Shown: piece by piece, positions 33,974 through 43,317 of the stretch
Numbering within the stretch: the stretch's first letter is position 1
Layout: every line of letters begins with the position of its first letter
The notes under the pieces: generated by a model
What the model was told of the DNA's origin: nothing
The model's database searches: none
Seen by the model: only the letters and a program-made list of their open reading frames with translations
Position numbers and translations under genes: made by a program
From: Ruminococcus sp.
Lineage (GTDB): Bacteria; Bacillota; Clostridia; Oscillospirales; Ruminococcaceae
DNA length: 64,000 bases
Direction: 5' to 3'
Assembly: GCA_017961625.1 (NCBI GenBank)
Contig: JAGCWY010000041.1
Coordinates: forward strand, 1-64,000

Positions 33974-34792
33974 TCATTTTTTCTGCTTCCTGCCGCTCTT
34001 TACCATGAGAAGTATCAGCAGCACGAGCAGTATCGGGGCTGCGATGATTGGAGATACGATGAATGGAGATACGATAAATACCTCGTTCGCAACGTATACC
34101 TTGTATTCTTCCTTCGTCTCTATCCTTTCTCCCCTGACAAGCAGCCTGTGAGAATTGATGCCGTAAGGAGTACACGTAAAAAGCGTGCAATAATCCTTAT
34201 TTGGGTCTATGCTCAGGTCTTCTATATCGTAGGGCTTCACAGTCTTTATCTGATCCACCTGATAGGTCAGCACGTCCGACATGACAGTAATATAGAAAAT
34301 ATCTCCCGGCTCCAGCTTGTCAAGGTCTGTGAACAGCCTTGCGCTGGGAAGTCCGCGGTGTCCAGACATTACCGAGTGAGTACCAGTACCGCCTACTGGA
34401 AGGCTCGTTCCTGGAAGGTGTCCGGCTGCTACCTGTAGTACGTTGTCGTTTACGCTGTGATATATGGGCAGCTCTACCTTTATCTTCTCTATTGTAAGAT
34501 ACCCCATGATTCCTGTACCCGTAATATCAAGCGTATTATAGTATCCTGAAATCTTTTCCGGTTCCAGTATAGGATTTTCTGCGGCGAGAAGTTTTCTGTT
34601 GTATTCTTTTGCCGCTTCCGTCATCCTGTCATGCTCTTCACTGCTCATAGTGTCGGTCATTTCGTTATACGCCTGTATCGCACGGGACTGATGCACAGCA
34701 TTGATATGCTCGCTGACAGTCGGGTACAGAAGCAGGAATATGCCTATGAACAGAGCCGCAAAAGGCAGCGACCTGATAATGATCCGCTTCAT
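33974..34792 (-). CDS. Class C (pilus-polymerising) sortase
   Basis: A 272-residue membrane transpeptidase with an N-terminal membrane segment (FAALFIGIFLLLYP) and a C-terminal one (PILLVLLILLMV), as in class C enzymes. The catalytic His is in MSGHRGLPSARLF, the Cys in TLFTCTPYG and the Arg in NSHRLLVRG. It joins pilin subunits via their LPxTG motifs. No clear DP(F/W) lid motif is visible in the N-terminal part, which may mean an open active site. ATG at 34792 follows AAGGAG (the TTG before it is not needed). Last gene of the minus-strand pilus operon, 91 bases after the backbone pilin and separated from it by a strong hairpin. Confidence 0.92.
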   Translation of the reverse strand: MKRIIIRSLPFAALFIGIFLLLYPTVSEHINAVHQSRAIQAYNEMTDTMSSEEHDRMTEAAKEYNRKLLAAENPILEPEKISGYYNTLDITGTGIMGYLTIEKIKVELPIYHSVNDNVLQVAAGHLPGTSLPVGGTGTHSVMSGHRGLPSARLFTDLDKLEPGDIFYITVMSDVLTYQVDQIKTVKPYDIEDLSIDPNKDYCTLFTCTPYGINSHRLLVRGERIETKEEYKVYVANEVFIVSPFIVSPIIAAPILLVLLILLMVKSGRKQKK

Positions 34793-34816
34793 CAAAAGCT
34801 CCTTGCGTTAAATTGC

Positions 34817-34848
34817 AGTGCAGCGGAGGAACGCTCCACCGCTGCACT
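34817..34848 (-). promoter_or_regulatory. Strong intercistronic hairpin between pilin and sortase
   Basis: AGTGCAGCGG/CCGCTGCACT stem (10 bp) with an inner complementary segment and no T run, so it is not an ordinary terminator. Position suggests RNA processing or partial termination that lowers sortase relative to pilin. Confidence 0.5.
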
Positions 34849-34883
34849 AAAAGTTCAGATATTTGCTGTTTTTATCGCTTCAA

Positions 34884-36680
34884 TCAGTCTTCCCTGACGC
34901 CCATTCTCTTCTTTGTAACTAGGAGAACTACTGAACCTGCCACCAGCAGACTGCCTATGATATAGAACAGCTTTGTACCGATGCCGCCGGTCGTAGGAAG
35001 GGTAGAACCCTTGGCATTGATTACCTGCAATTCGTAGATATTATCAGTTGCGGTTATCTCGGAAGGTGTGTCTGAGCCGACTTTCTTTGTTACCTTCCAG
35101 TTGGGATTTGTCTTCGAGAAGGCGTCTGCTACCTTATCATTGCTGATATTTACAGTTATAGGAGCAATGGTGTTATATCCGGCAGGTGTAACAGTCTCGG
35201 TAAGGGTATATGTGCCTGCGCCAAGACCCTTGAATATGAGCATACCTGAATCGTCAACTGCTCCTGAGATATTGGTTGATGCTGCGCTGCCGTCAACAGC
35301 AAAAGTAGTTGTTTCCTTATACGTCAATGCTGACATACCGCCTGTATACTTATCAGCTGTTGCGGCAGTCGGAGCTGTCTTTGTATATGTTCCGTTTGTA
35401 AGAGGATAGTATGTACCGCTCGTATCTTCCGTAAATGTGGTAGACGACTTTAAAACTGCTGCGATACCGTCACCTTCCAGCTGGAAAGTAGCACCCTTAA
35501 GAGGATTGGTATCATTATCGACCTTTAAGATCTTGATGGCTGTAGTGAATGTATTTACGTCAGACCATGGAGTAACGCCTACAGGATCATCATAGTCATC
35601 GCCCGGATTGTCGGGAGTATCAGGATCAGGAGGAGTACCCGGCTTTGGCTCATCGGGATTTCCTGTGCTTTCTCCGTCAGCTGTCACATTCGGATTGTTT
35701 GAATATGTAAGGAATACCTTATTCGGATTTCCTGTAGTCGTGATATCAGCATTTGAATTGAGAGTTGCGGAATATGTTACCTTCAGTTCTTTTCCTTTAT
35801 CTGCTGAATGCTGGATAAAGTCGTTCATAACGATCTGGAAGGTGTACTGTACATTTCCTACCTTGGCAGCATCGCCTTCATCTATCTTGTAGTATGTTGT
35901 GCCGCCGCCGTTTACAAGCTCTGTACCGTCAATATATACATGAACGCTTGTATTGTCGAATGTAAGACCGTCTGCCATTTTATCGTTGATAACGAAGAAA
36001 TATGTATCATAACCGGTCATATCCGGAACTACCGATGTAAGTACATAATCGACCTTATCTCCTATATCAGCAGTATTATGATCGTCCAATTTTACGGGAT
36101 TTGTCGTATTATCAACGACGATCTTCTTTGTCAGTTCAGGAAGCGAATACTTGGGCGTTACGGTAGTATCTCCAACTATCTGAAGAAGGTTTGGGCTCTT
36201 TGCTTCTCCGCTTCCAGGAGTCATGTCGTCTTTTACAAGATACCAGCCGTCGGCAAGACCGCTTACAGAATAATTAGTGGATCCCTTTGAAACAGTAGCA
36301 GGAGTTCCTGTCAGAACGCCTGGTCTGTTGAATACCTTTGCCAGGCCCTCAGGATCAGCATATCCTTCAAGCAGATCGGCTACTTCCTTAACCGTTGATG
36401 CGCCTGTCAGTCCGCCGAAGGTAGTTGCGTCAAATGTTTTCAATTCAGTGATAAGCACCGCAGGATCAACGTTGGATCCCCATGCTAAACCTGTGAGAAC
36501 GTCGCTTGTTTTTGTACCTGTGATTATCTGATACGCCTTATACTGATGTGTGCTCGCATCGCCTGTAACATTATCAATAGTAAGCGTACTTGCAAACGCT
36601 GTAAGTCCGGTAGCTGCCATAGGTGTTACTGCTAACAGTCCTGCTGTCAGTATAGCTAAAGTCTTCTTATTGGTTTTCAT
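34884..36680 (-). CDS. SpaA-type backbone pilin with LPTTG sorting signal
   Basis: A 598-residue exported protein: signal peptide (1-27, LAVTPMAATGLTAFAS), several Cna-B/SpaA-like beta domains (last near 465-540 with TLTETVTPAGYNTIAP, which includes a typical E-box Glu for an isopeptide bond), and a cell-wall signal LPTTGGIG, membrane segment, and KKRMGVRED tail. The stretch VTPKYSLPELTKK probably holds the pilin-motif Lys used by the sortase. It forms the pilus shaft. ATG at 36680 follows GGAGG. It is the gene before the class C sortase and after the large adhesin. Confidence 0.92.
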   Translation of the reverse strand: MKTNKKTLAILTAGLLAVTPMAATGLTAFASTLTIDNVTGDASTHQYKAYQIITGTKTSDVLTGLAWGSNVDPAVLITELKTFDATTFGGLTGASTVKEVADLLEGYADPEGLAKVFNRPGVLTGTPATVSKGSTNYSVSGLADGWYLVKDDMTPGSGEAKSPNLLQIVGDTTVTPKYSLPELTKKIVVDNTTNPVKLDDHNTADIGDKVDYVLTSVVPDMTGYDTYFFVINDKMADGLTFDNTSVHVYIDGTELVNGGGTTYYKIDEGDAAKVGNVQYTFQIVMNDFIQHSADKGKELKVTYSATLNSNADITTTGNPNKVFLTYSNNPNVTADGESTGNPDEPKPGTPPDPDTPDNPGDDYDDPVGVTPWSDVNTFTTAIKILKVDNDTNPLKGATFQLEGDGIAAVLKSSTTFTEDTSGTYYPLTNGTYTKTAPTAATADKYTGGMSALTYKETTTFAVDGSAASTNISGAVDDSGMLIFKGLGAGTYTLTETVTPAGYNTIAPITVNISNDKVADAFSKTNPNWKVTKKVGSDTPSEITATDNIYELQVINAKGSTLPTTGGIGTKLFYIIGSLLVAGSVVLLVTKKRMGVRED

Positions 36681-36748
36681 ATAATTTACCTCCATTTTTC
36701 CATAAATTTAGTCGTATTGATCCGCCGTTTCATTTTCAGGAAGCCATT

Positions 36749-39700
36749 TTAGATTCGCCTCCTTTTACGCCTGTAAAAGGCGGATCCGCTTATTATTCCT
36801 ATCGCTGTCAGCAGGCTTCCGAAGATATATATGCTCCTCCTGCCTCCGCCACCTGTTTCAGGCAGCCTGTAGCGAATACACTTATTTTTTACGAGTATAG
36901 GGTGTTCAGCATCGTTCGTTGCTACATTGTTGTTCTCACAGCCGAGAAGCAGGTAATCCGTACCCTCTGTCATGTCAGAAACTACTTCATCTTCCGGTAC
37001 TACGTAATAAATGTAGCGTATATAATGATTTGAACTCTCGTTAAGAGCTGTCTTATCAAGATGCTGTATCCAGCCGTCAGTTGAATTGAGATTTATAGTT
37101 TTTGAAAAGCTTGTATCGTTTGTATAATCCGATTTGAGATGAAGCGGATTGGTCGCGGAGTCATAGTCGAGAGTCAGACTGTACTGTAAATAGTTTGATA
37201 CATAGCTGCCGTTTACGAGCGTATAGCCTGCTTTATTCATATCGGCATTTTCAGTCGCCTCATACAGTCTTGAGCTCCAGACCTCAAAAGCCTCTGTTTC
37301 CGTAGTATTATAGTATATAACTATATCCTTTGATGTGTCTACGTCATTCGGGAGATCAAATACAGAATCAATCGTACCCCATTGAGTTCCTAACGTGTCA
37401 ACAGAACCAAGAGGAATATACTGTGCTTTGCCGTGAACTGTTTCTCCATTATTATTAACATAGTCCTGCGTATCGGTATAAGTCAGAGTTGCTCTGATAG
37501 TATGAGGTGTAGTAGAGTCGTTGCCGTTGTGATTACCTGCTACCTGAGCAATATGGTGATATTTCTGACCGGGTGTAAGATTAAGCTTTTTAGAAACGCC
37601 CTTCCAGTCAGCATTTCTGCCTGATACTACAACAGCATAATTGGACTGATACTCCTTTTGCGATAGATTTGTGTTGCCAAAAGCTTCCCAGCCATTACTG
37701 CCATAGTTCTGCATGGTGTTGTATTCGTATACAGCAGTTCCGTTAGTAACAGCTCCATATTCGCCGCTTCCGACAGTGACCCTTCCTGTTCCTTCTTCAA
37801 CATTGATTGCATGATTGCCTTCGATAGCTGCAAATTCGTCCATTCGGAATTTACCGGGACCGATAAAAGGCTGCCCTTCAGGATCAAAGGATTCAACTAT
37901 AATATACATTCCGTAAGGGTTGATATCTGCCGGCAGAGTGACCGTACCCATCAGGTGCGTCCATTGTCCAGAATAAACCGCTGTCTGCTTTATAACACTG
38001 TAGCTGGCATCACCGTTTTCAAGTCCGTCATACAATGTGAATTTGAAAATGATGTATTTACCGTTAGAATCCGTAACGCCGACATTTTCATCGTATCTTA
38101 CATAGGTACTGAAAGTATAGGTATGATTTACCTTGAATATCTGAGGATCAAGATCAAGTCTTGCACCCTGATTGGAAGCCGTTCTGTCGGTATCACCGGG
38201 ACCTCTTATAAGAAGTCCGTCACCCTTTGCGTAAGCATTGTAAGAACTCGTAAGTATCTCCGAACCGCCGTTGGGTATCCAGCCGTCTGTCCATTGCGAG
38301 AATGAATGGTGCAGAAGCAGCAGCGAGTCCGTAGCTTCATCGGTATAGACCTTGATGTCCACCACATTGGTAAATGTGGAAGGATCATTGTCGGTATCAG
38401 CTGCAAGATCAGATATCTCCAGCCTGTTGCCTCCTATATGCTCCACATTGACCGTACTCGGAACGCACTTCGGATATCCAGAATCCACGGAGTAATATTC
38501 AACGCCTTCGGGGGCATTGAATGCAAATTCCACGCTTCCTCCCGCAAATACCTGTTCTCCGGCAGAAGCGTTAGAAGGTATGTCATATGTATGGAGCAGG
38601 TTGCCGGCTGCGTCAAGAAGATTTATTTTCAGACTGGTCGGTTTGCTTTCCTCATACTCTGCTACCTTTCTTTTCAGAGTGAGGGTAACAGGTTTCTGAT
38701 CCTCCGTTACAGCGTTCAGCCACTCCTTTTTCACGTAGATATCAGCGTTCGTTATATCCTTGTTGGTTATGACAGGATCGCCGTTATTGTCTCTTCCATA
38801 AGAAACCTTGTAGCCATCCGGCACGTTAAGCTCTTCAACCGAGTAAGTATAGATATGATTTCCATAGCGTTTCGGCAACAGTATCGGGTTACCGTTGGTA
38901 TCAGTCGGAGTCCATGTCCAGCTATTGGAAGAATTCAGCGCAAATGTCATCTTTCCGCCTATTTCCACAGGCTGAGGAGCTCCGCCGTTATCCGAACGGA
39001 ACAGCTTGAACTTTATGGTATAGTTCGGCGGATCCGCAATGACATTGCCGCTGGCGTTCAGCCATGACTTTGTAACGTTTATCGTATCCGTTTCCTCACG
39101 GACCACATTTGTGAAGTTGTAGGTATCCGCACTGCTGAGCGGCAGCGGTGTTCCGCTGCTCACATCTCCGCCTTCTATCGGACGGTCGGCGGAATTTACA
39201 AGTACATTTGAATAGATACTTGTATTCACGCCTTTTTCAACAACGTAATACTTCTTTGTCTCGTCGGCTACATAGAAATCCTTTCGTTCTCCCTCTTTAA
39301 GAGAAAACGGATTGTCCTCTCCATCGCCGAGATCGGCAAGAACATAATTGCCTGAATCAGCAGGATCCTCCTCATATACCTCAAACTGATATGTAGGACA
39401 GTTTTCATCGTTCGTCCTGTCATAATCATTTGAATAGTGTCTGCCGTAGTCAACGTTCTTGGTAACGGTAAGAGGTCTTACCGTCGGGAGGTTCATATCT
39501 ATAGCAAGGTTTGAATAACAGCCGCCTCGTTCGAGATAGAACATCTTTATGTTGTGTGACTTGTTGTCTCTTGCGTCGCAGCTCTTGCCGCTGATGTCGT
39601 CAAATTTGCTTGCTATGGTCTCGACCTTCCACTTGGATTCCGATGCTCCGTCGGTATTTACGCCGTTGTTCGGCTTAGGTATCGCGCTGAACTCCGGCAG

Positions 39701-41248
39701 ACCCGAATTCTGAGTCTTCAGAGCAGCGTATGTGTTTTCGGCAGTATCGCCGAGAGCATTATCCTGCGTCCATACAAGACCGTTTGTAAAGTCTATCATA
39801 CCTGCGGCAGGCTCATGTATACCGCCTATATCAAGAACGAGAACATCATCAACGAAGACCCACATATCATCGTCACCGCTGTACTTGAATACTATCGGCT
39901 CCGAGGGTGAGCTCATATTCTTGAAGTCCGCTTCCATTTTCATTCCGAAATGGTGGTTGAAGCCGTTTCCGTTAAAGTTCGGATCCCTTCTGTCCAGATC
40001 GTACTGATCGAAGGGAAAGAAGCCTATCTTGAACTCTCCGCCGTTTGCTCCGTTGTATAACGTATCGGTAAGATTATTGAAATCCTGATCTCTGTGATGA
40101 TCGTTATTTATGATATGATAGGTGCTTTCATAAACTGTGAAATTATGAGTATCCTGATTATAATAAGCATAGTTTTCATTGCTGTTATAAACAAGATGGC
40201 CGCCAATGTCCTGCAAGAAATGATTTACATCGGTATAGACAGTCTTATAGGCTGAACCGCTCTCACTGAACAGATAATCGAGACTGTGTGCCGCGGTATT
40301 ATTCATCACCGGATAACCGGCAGCAGACAGCTGATCCTTTACTATGCCCTGTATGGGTCTGTTTCCGGACAGTTGAGAAGGATACCGGTTATTTGTGTTA
40401 TAATCGCCTGAGTAATTGTTCTTGCTTATCTGCTCCACTGGTGTACGTGTGTAAATATTATAATAATAATCGCCATAATGATTATCATCATCACTGTTAT
40501 TCAATGTACCAGTAAAATCAGGTGTACCATAAGAGAAGAACATGATATCATCATCGGGATTTCTTTCATTGTTAACACCGGCATACTTTATATGATTATG
40601 CACCCATGCATGATTGCTGCTGTTCCACGAGATATCATAGTTGTTGAGCTTTGATTCAAGCTCGTCCTCCGGATCATGATAATCAAACAGAGTGATCTTG
40701 ATACCTCGTGCGATATTGTCTATGGTAGATACTCCCGAAGGAGACTCAAGCTCTGTGGGGTCTGCTGCATACGCAGCTCTCATCGCACTTCCGAGCTGCA
40801 TCTCCATAGCTGCTGCCGGGTCAAGCTGTGAGAGGAGCATTTCATCTTCCGTATCAGCCGGAAGGTCTATGGAAACGATATTGCTTTCCTCATCATCAGA
40901 CTGTACACTGCTGTCGGGCAGCTCCTCATCGGTATAGCAGAGCATTGTATGCAAATGCTCCTCATATCCGCACACGAGCACCTTTTCGTAGCACTCGTCG
41001 GTATGAGTATGCCCGCTGTCCTCATCAAGTCCGCATACAAGTCTGTATTCATAACATTCATCGGTATGCTCGTGCTCCTCCATGCCGCAGAAGGGCTCGT
41101 TCACCATCGTTATAACGGTATCCCTGAGCTCCCAGAGAACGCCCGATGAAACAAATACTGATAACACAAGCAACAGCGATACCATTCGCCGTCGCTTGAC
41201 ACTGTTTTTATGAATTATCTCATAAAAACTGTCGAAATAGCTTTTCAT
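36749..41248 (-). CDS. Large LPETG pilus-tip adhesin: fibro-slime, Cna-B and two CBM4/9-like domains
   Basis: A 1499-residue wall-anchored protein. Order: N-terminal membrane/signal segment (22-45); three HTDECY/CG-type cysteine repeats (about 52-105); a fibro-slime/PA14-like domain (about 330-560; DDDMWVFVDDVLVLDIGG at about 459); Cna-B domains beginning near 713 and 836; two jelly-roll modules (about 975-1140 and 1180-1328) with the pattern W-x-x-G ... R ... Y-x-F-S-x-Y-V-R ... G-Q-W-T-x-L-x-G of CBM4/9/22; a further beta segment; LPETGGGG at about 1460; membrane helix and Arg/Lys tail. The design suggests a tip protein binding plant polysaccharide. Ribosome site GGGGGA lies 11 bases before the ATG. 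Part of the pilus operon. Confidence 0.88.
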   Translation of the reverse strand: MKSYFDSFYEIIHKNSVKRRRMVSLLLVLSVFVSSGVLWELRDTVITMVNEPFCGMEEHEHTDECYEYRLVCGLDEDSGHTHTDECYEKVLVCGYEEHLHTMLCYTDEELPDSSVQSDDEESNIVSIDLPADTEDEMLLSQLDPAAAMEMQLGSAMRAAYAADPTELESPSGVSTIDNIARGIKITLFDYHDPEDELESKLNNYDISWNSSNHAWVHNHIKYAGVNNERNPDDDIMFFSYGTPDFTGTLNNSDDDNHYGDYYYNIYTRTPVEQISKNNYSGDYNTNNRYPSQLSGNRPIQGIVKDQLSAAGYPVMNNTAAHSLDYLFSESGSAYKTVYTDVNHFLQDIGGHLVYNSNENYAYYNQDTHNFTVYESTYHIINNDHHRDQDFNNLTDTLYNGANGGEFKIGFFPFDQYDLDRRDPNFNGNGFNHHFGMKMEADFKNMSSPSEPIVFKYSGDDDMWVFVDDVLVLDIGGIHEPAAGMIDFTNGLVWTQDNALGDTAENTYAALKTQNSGLPEFSAIPKPNNGVNTDGASESKWKVETIASKFDDISGKSCDARDNKSHNIKMFYLERGGCYSNLAIDMNLPTVRPLTVTKNVDYGRHYSNDYDRTNDENCPTYQFEVYEEDPADSGNYVLADLGDGEDNPFSLKEGERKDFYVADETKKYYVVEKGVNTSIYSNVLVNSADRPIEGGDVSSGTPLPLSSADTYNFTNVVREETDTINVTKSWLNASGNVIADPPNYTIKFKLFRSDNGGAPQPVEIGGKMTFALNSSNSWTWTPTDTNGNPILLPKRYGNHIYTYSVEELNVPDGYKVSYGRDNNGDPVITNKDITNADIYVKKEWLNAVTEDQKPVTLTLKRKVAEYEESKPTSLKINLLDAAGNLLHTYDIPSNASAGEQVFAGGSVEFAFNAPEGVEYYSVDSGYPKCVPSTVNVEHIGGNRLEISDLAADTDNDPSTFTNVVDIKVYTDEATDSLLLLHHSFSQWTDGWIPNGGSEILTSSYNAYAKGDGLLIRGPGDTDRTASNQGARLDLDPQIFKVNHTYTFSTYVRYDENVGVTDSNGKYIIFKFTLYDGLENGDASYSVIKQTAVYSGQWTHLMGTVTLPADINPYGMYIIVESFDPEGQPFIGPGKFRMDEFAAIEGNHAINVEEGTGRVTVGSGEYGAVTNGTAVYEYNTMQNYGSNGWEAFGNTNLSQKEYQSNYAVVVSGRNADWKGVSKKLNLTPGQKYHHIAQVAGNHNGNDSTTPHTIRATLTYTDTQDYVNNNGETVHGKAQYIPLGSVDTLGTQWGTIDSVFDLPNDVDTSKDIVIYYNTTETEAFEVWSSRLYEATENADMNKAGYTLVNGSYVSNYLQYSLTLDYDSATNPLHLKSDYTNDTSFSKTINLNSTDGWIQHLDKTALNESSNHYIRYIYYVVPEDEVVSDMTEGTDYLLLGCENNNVATNDAEHPILVKNKCIRYRLPETGGGGRRSIYIFGSLLTAIGIISGSAFYRRKRRRI

Positions 41249-41274
41249 CTATTTCATCGTCCCCCTTTCTGCTT

Positions 41275-41847
41275 TCATTTCTTGGACCATACCCTGAAGA
41301 GTACCTTTCCGACTATCTGATCCTTTCCTACGCAGCCTATAGCGGCGCTTCTGCTGTCCACAGATGAGCTCCGCTGATCGCCGAGTATGAATATCTTGTC
41401 CTCAGGCACCTGATACGGGAAATCTATCTCACATCTTCCCAGCTCCTTGTCGCCGACATAGGGCTCGTCAAGAAACTCTCCGTTGACAAAGACGTTCCCG
41501 TCGCCGTCTATGTCAATAACGTCCCCTGAAAGTCCGATAACGCGCTTCAGCAGTGATTTGTTCTGCCATGAAACGCAGCACATCTCTCCGTAATCTACCT
41601 TGTCCGACTTCACAAGCAGGAGGATATCCCCCTCCTTCAGAGTCGGCTCCATGCTGCTTCCTGCCACCTGTACGACAGGGAAAAACAGCGTCGATACGAG
41701 CACCGCCACAGCTGCCACGACTATGAGTATGGACACTGTACTGACAAGAGTGCTCCTGAATCTTTTCCTGTATTTTATATTCTTAAGCTCCGTCTCGACC
41801 TGTTCGACGGATGGCATAGTCTCCGGGACCTTTTTCTTTGCTGACAT
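41275..41847 (-). CDS. Type I signal peptidase (pilus-operon copy)
   Basis: A 190-residue protein with an N-terminal membrane helix (STVSILIVVAAVAVLVSTLFF) and signal peptidase boxes: SSMEPTL with the catalytic Ser, LLKRVIG with the catalytic Lys, and GDQRSSSVDSR. It removes signal peptides outside the membrane; a copy inside a pilus operon usually processes or helps assemble pilins. ATG follows AAAGGGA. It lies 26 bases before the adhesin gene and 14 bases after the coiled-coil gene. Confidence 0.94.
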   Translation of the reverse strand: MSAKKKVPETMPSVEQVETELKNIKYRKRFRSTLVSTVSILIVVAAVAVLVSTLFFPVVQVAGSSMEPTLKEGDILLLVKSDKVDYGEMCCVSWQNKSLLKRVIGLSGDVIDIDGDGNVFVNGEFLDEPYVGDKELGRCEIDFPYQVPEDKIFILGDQRSSSVDSRSAAIGCVGKDQIVGKVLFRVWSKK

Positions 41848-41861
41848 AATACACTATCCCT

Positions 41862-42218
41862 TTAATCATCATTTATATCGCTGAGAGAGCCTTTCTCAGC
41901 TCCGGATATTATCTCCCGGGCTTTTTTCTCTGCTTCCCTTATTATGGCTTCCGCCTTTTTCTCAGCCTCGGCGGAAGCTGTATTCTCAAGCTGGCTCAGA
42001 TAGTCGTCGGCGGTCTGCTGAGCGGCTTCAAAGAGCCCGTTGAGCTTTGCCGCCACCTCTGCAAGAGAGCCGGCATTGCTTATTCTCATTTCCTTTTCCT
42101 TAAGTTTTTCCCGGAGCTCCTCGTTTTCCTTCATGAGCTCCTCCTGTTTTTTTTGGTATTCGTATATTATATATATCAGATCGCTTCTTTTCAAGCGCTT
42201 GAACTCTTTATCAGTCAT
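41862..42218 (-). CDS. Small coiled-coil protein, first gene of the pilus operon
   Basis: A 118-residue cytoplasmic protein made mostly of charged heptads: KQEELMKENEELREKLKEKE in the first half and SAEAEKKAEAIIREAEKKA in the second, with no signal peptide. Similar small coiled-coil proteins often precede signal peptidase in clostridial sortase loci, where their task is not known; a placement or scaffold role is a guess. ATG follows GGAGAA. Its promoter is at 42272-42301. Confidence 0.75.
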   Translation of the reverse strand: MTDKEFKRLKRSDLIYIIYEYQKKQEELMKENEELREKLKEKEMRISNAGSLAEVAAKLNGLFEAAQQTADDYLSQLENTASAEAEKKAEAIIREAEKKAREIISGAEKGSLSDINDD

Positions 42219-42271
42219 ATTTTTTCTCCATTAAAAGTGGATCATTTTCTCTGTTTCTATCAGGTATTTAC

Positions 42272-42301
42272 ATTATACCATTTGTTATGAAGTGTAGTCA
42301 A
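42272..42301 (-). promoter_or_regulatory. Promoter of the minus-strand pilus operon
   Basis: Minus strand: TTGACT (42301-42296), 18-base spacer, TATAAT (42277-42272). Confidence 0.8.
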
Positions 42302-42579
42302 TGCTTTTTGCTGTTTATTAACAAAAAAATACTTTTTTTGTAAGAATCTGCCAATATTCGTCACGTAATTTGTGTGCTTTAAACACAAAAAGGTTCAGCC
42401 AGTTTTGTATACTTGCTGCATAATTTCAGTCTGTTTATACCTTAAGGACTGGTATTAATACATTGTTAATCAGGCGTTTTTAATTTGGAAATTTTTTGGC
42501 GTTTTGCCCAAAGAAAAACGCTCTTATTGTGACCAACGCCAAAATTTGGCTTTATTTCATGATTTTTCAAACTTTATGA

Positions 42580-42609
42580 TTGACTTGCAGCCACCAAAGG
42601 AAGTATAAT
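42580..42609 (+). promoter_or_regulatory. Promoter of the plus-strand pilus operon
   Basis: TTGACT (42580-42585), 18-base spacer, TATAAT (42604-42609). Confidence 0.8.
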
Positions 42610-42756
42610 ATACATACGAGAAGTCTGCGCCCGGAAGGACAGGCTCCTCAGAGAGCAGAAGCTCCGGACAGTAATATATGTGCGCAAAATAAAGTTATTG
42701 TATTAATTTTATCACTTATTACAGACAGTATATTCAGAAAGGCTGAGTATCATATC

Positions 42757-43317
42757 ATGGACGAAAACAGCACAAATGAACAGACTCCAAAGCCGAGAGG
42801 TCAGAAAAAAGCATTTGCCAAAGCGCTGCTCAGTACCCTTTCTTCTCTTATAACCGCAGCTGCCGTCGTCGTTCTTGTCTGCAATTTCGTATTTCCCGTA
42901 TTCAAGGTTACGGGAAGCAGCATGGAGCCTACTTTGTCAAAAGGACAGGTAGTGCTCTGCAATAAATCAGCAGATATTAAAAAAGGAGACGTCATTGCCT
43001 TCTACCACAATAAAAAAGTGCTGATAAAACGCGTCATTGGAACTCCCAATGACATTGTGAATTTACTTGATGACGGCACCGTGAAACTCAACGGGAATAT
43101 ACTCGATGAGCCTTACGTTAGCTGTAAAGCTGTGGGAGAGTGCGATACCGCCTTCCCTTTCACAGTTCCCAGCAGTAGATACTTCGTCATGGGCGACGCC
43201 AGGGATACATCGGTGGACAGTCGCTCCTCCTCCGTGGGTTGCGTTGCCGAAGAAAATATAATCGGAAAGCTCAGTTTAAGGGTGCTGCCTCTCGATTCCT
43301 CCGGTAAGATAAAATGA
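42757..43317 (+). CDS. Type I signal peptidase (second pilus-locus copy)
   Basis: A 186-residue paralogue of the minus-strand enzyme, with an N-terminal membrane helix and the boxes SSMEPTL (catalytic Ser), LIKRVIG (catalytic Lys) and GDARDTSVDSR. The ATG at 42757 begins at MDENSTNEQ, matching the paralogue's length; earlier in-frame starts (to 42580) would lie in the promoter. The ribosome site is poor (GAAAGG at 14 bases), so translation may be low or leader-controlled. It overlaps the sortase gene by 4 bases (ATGA). Confidence 0.92.
   Translation: MDENSTNEQTPKPRGQKKAFAKALLSTLSSLITAAAVVVLVCNFVFPVFKVTGSSMEPTLSKGQVVLCNKSADIKKGDVIAFYHNKKVLIKRVIGTPNDIVNLLDDGTVKLNGNILDEPYVSCKAVGECDTAFPFTVPSSRYFVMGDARDTSVDSRSSSVGCVAEENIIGKLSLRVLPLDSSGKIK

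Larger units (their letters stand above)
42219..42756. other. Divergent control region of the two pilus operons
   Basis: Carries two outward promoters (42272-42301 minus; 42580-42609 plus), both TTGACT-N18-TATAAT, with nested inverted repeats between (TTTTGGCGTT 42494-42503 with AACGCCAAAA 42535-42544; GCGTTTT 42499-42505 with AAAACGC 42515-42521). The plus-strand transcript has a leader of about 145 bases. No further gene is supported. Confidence 0.6.
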
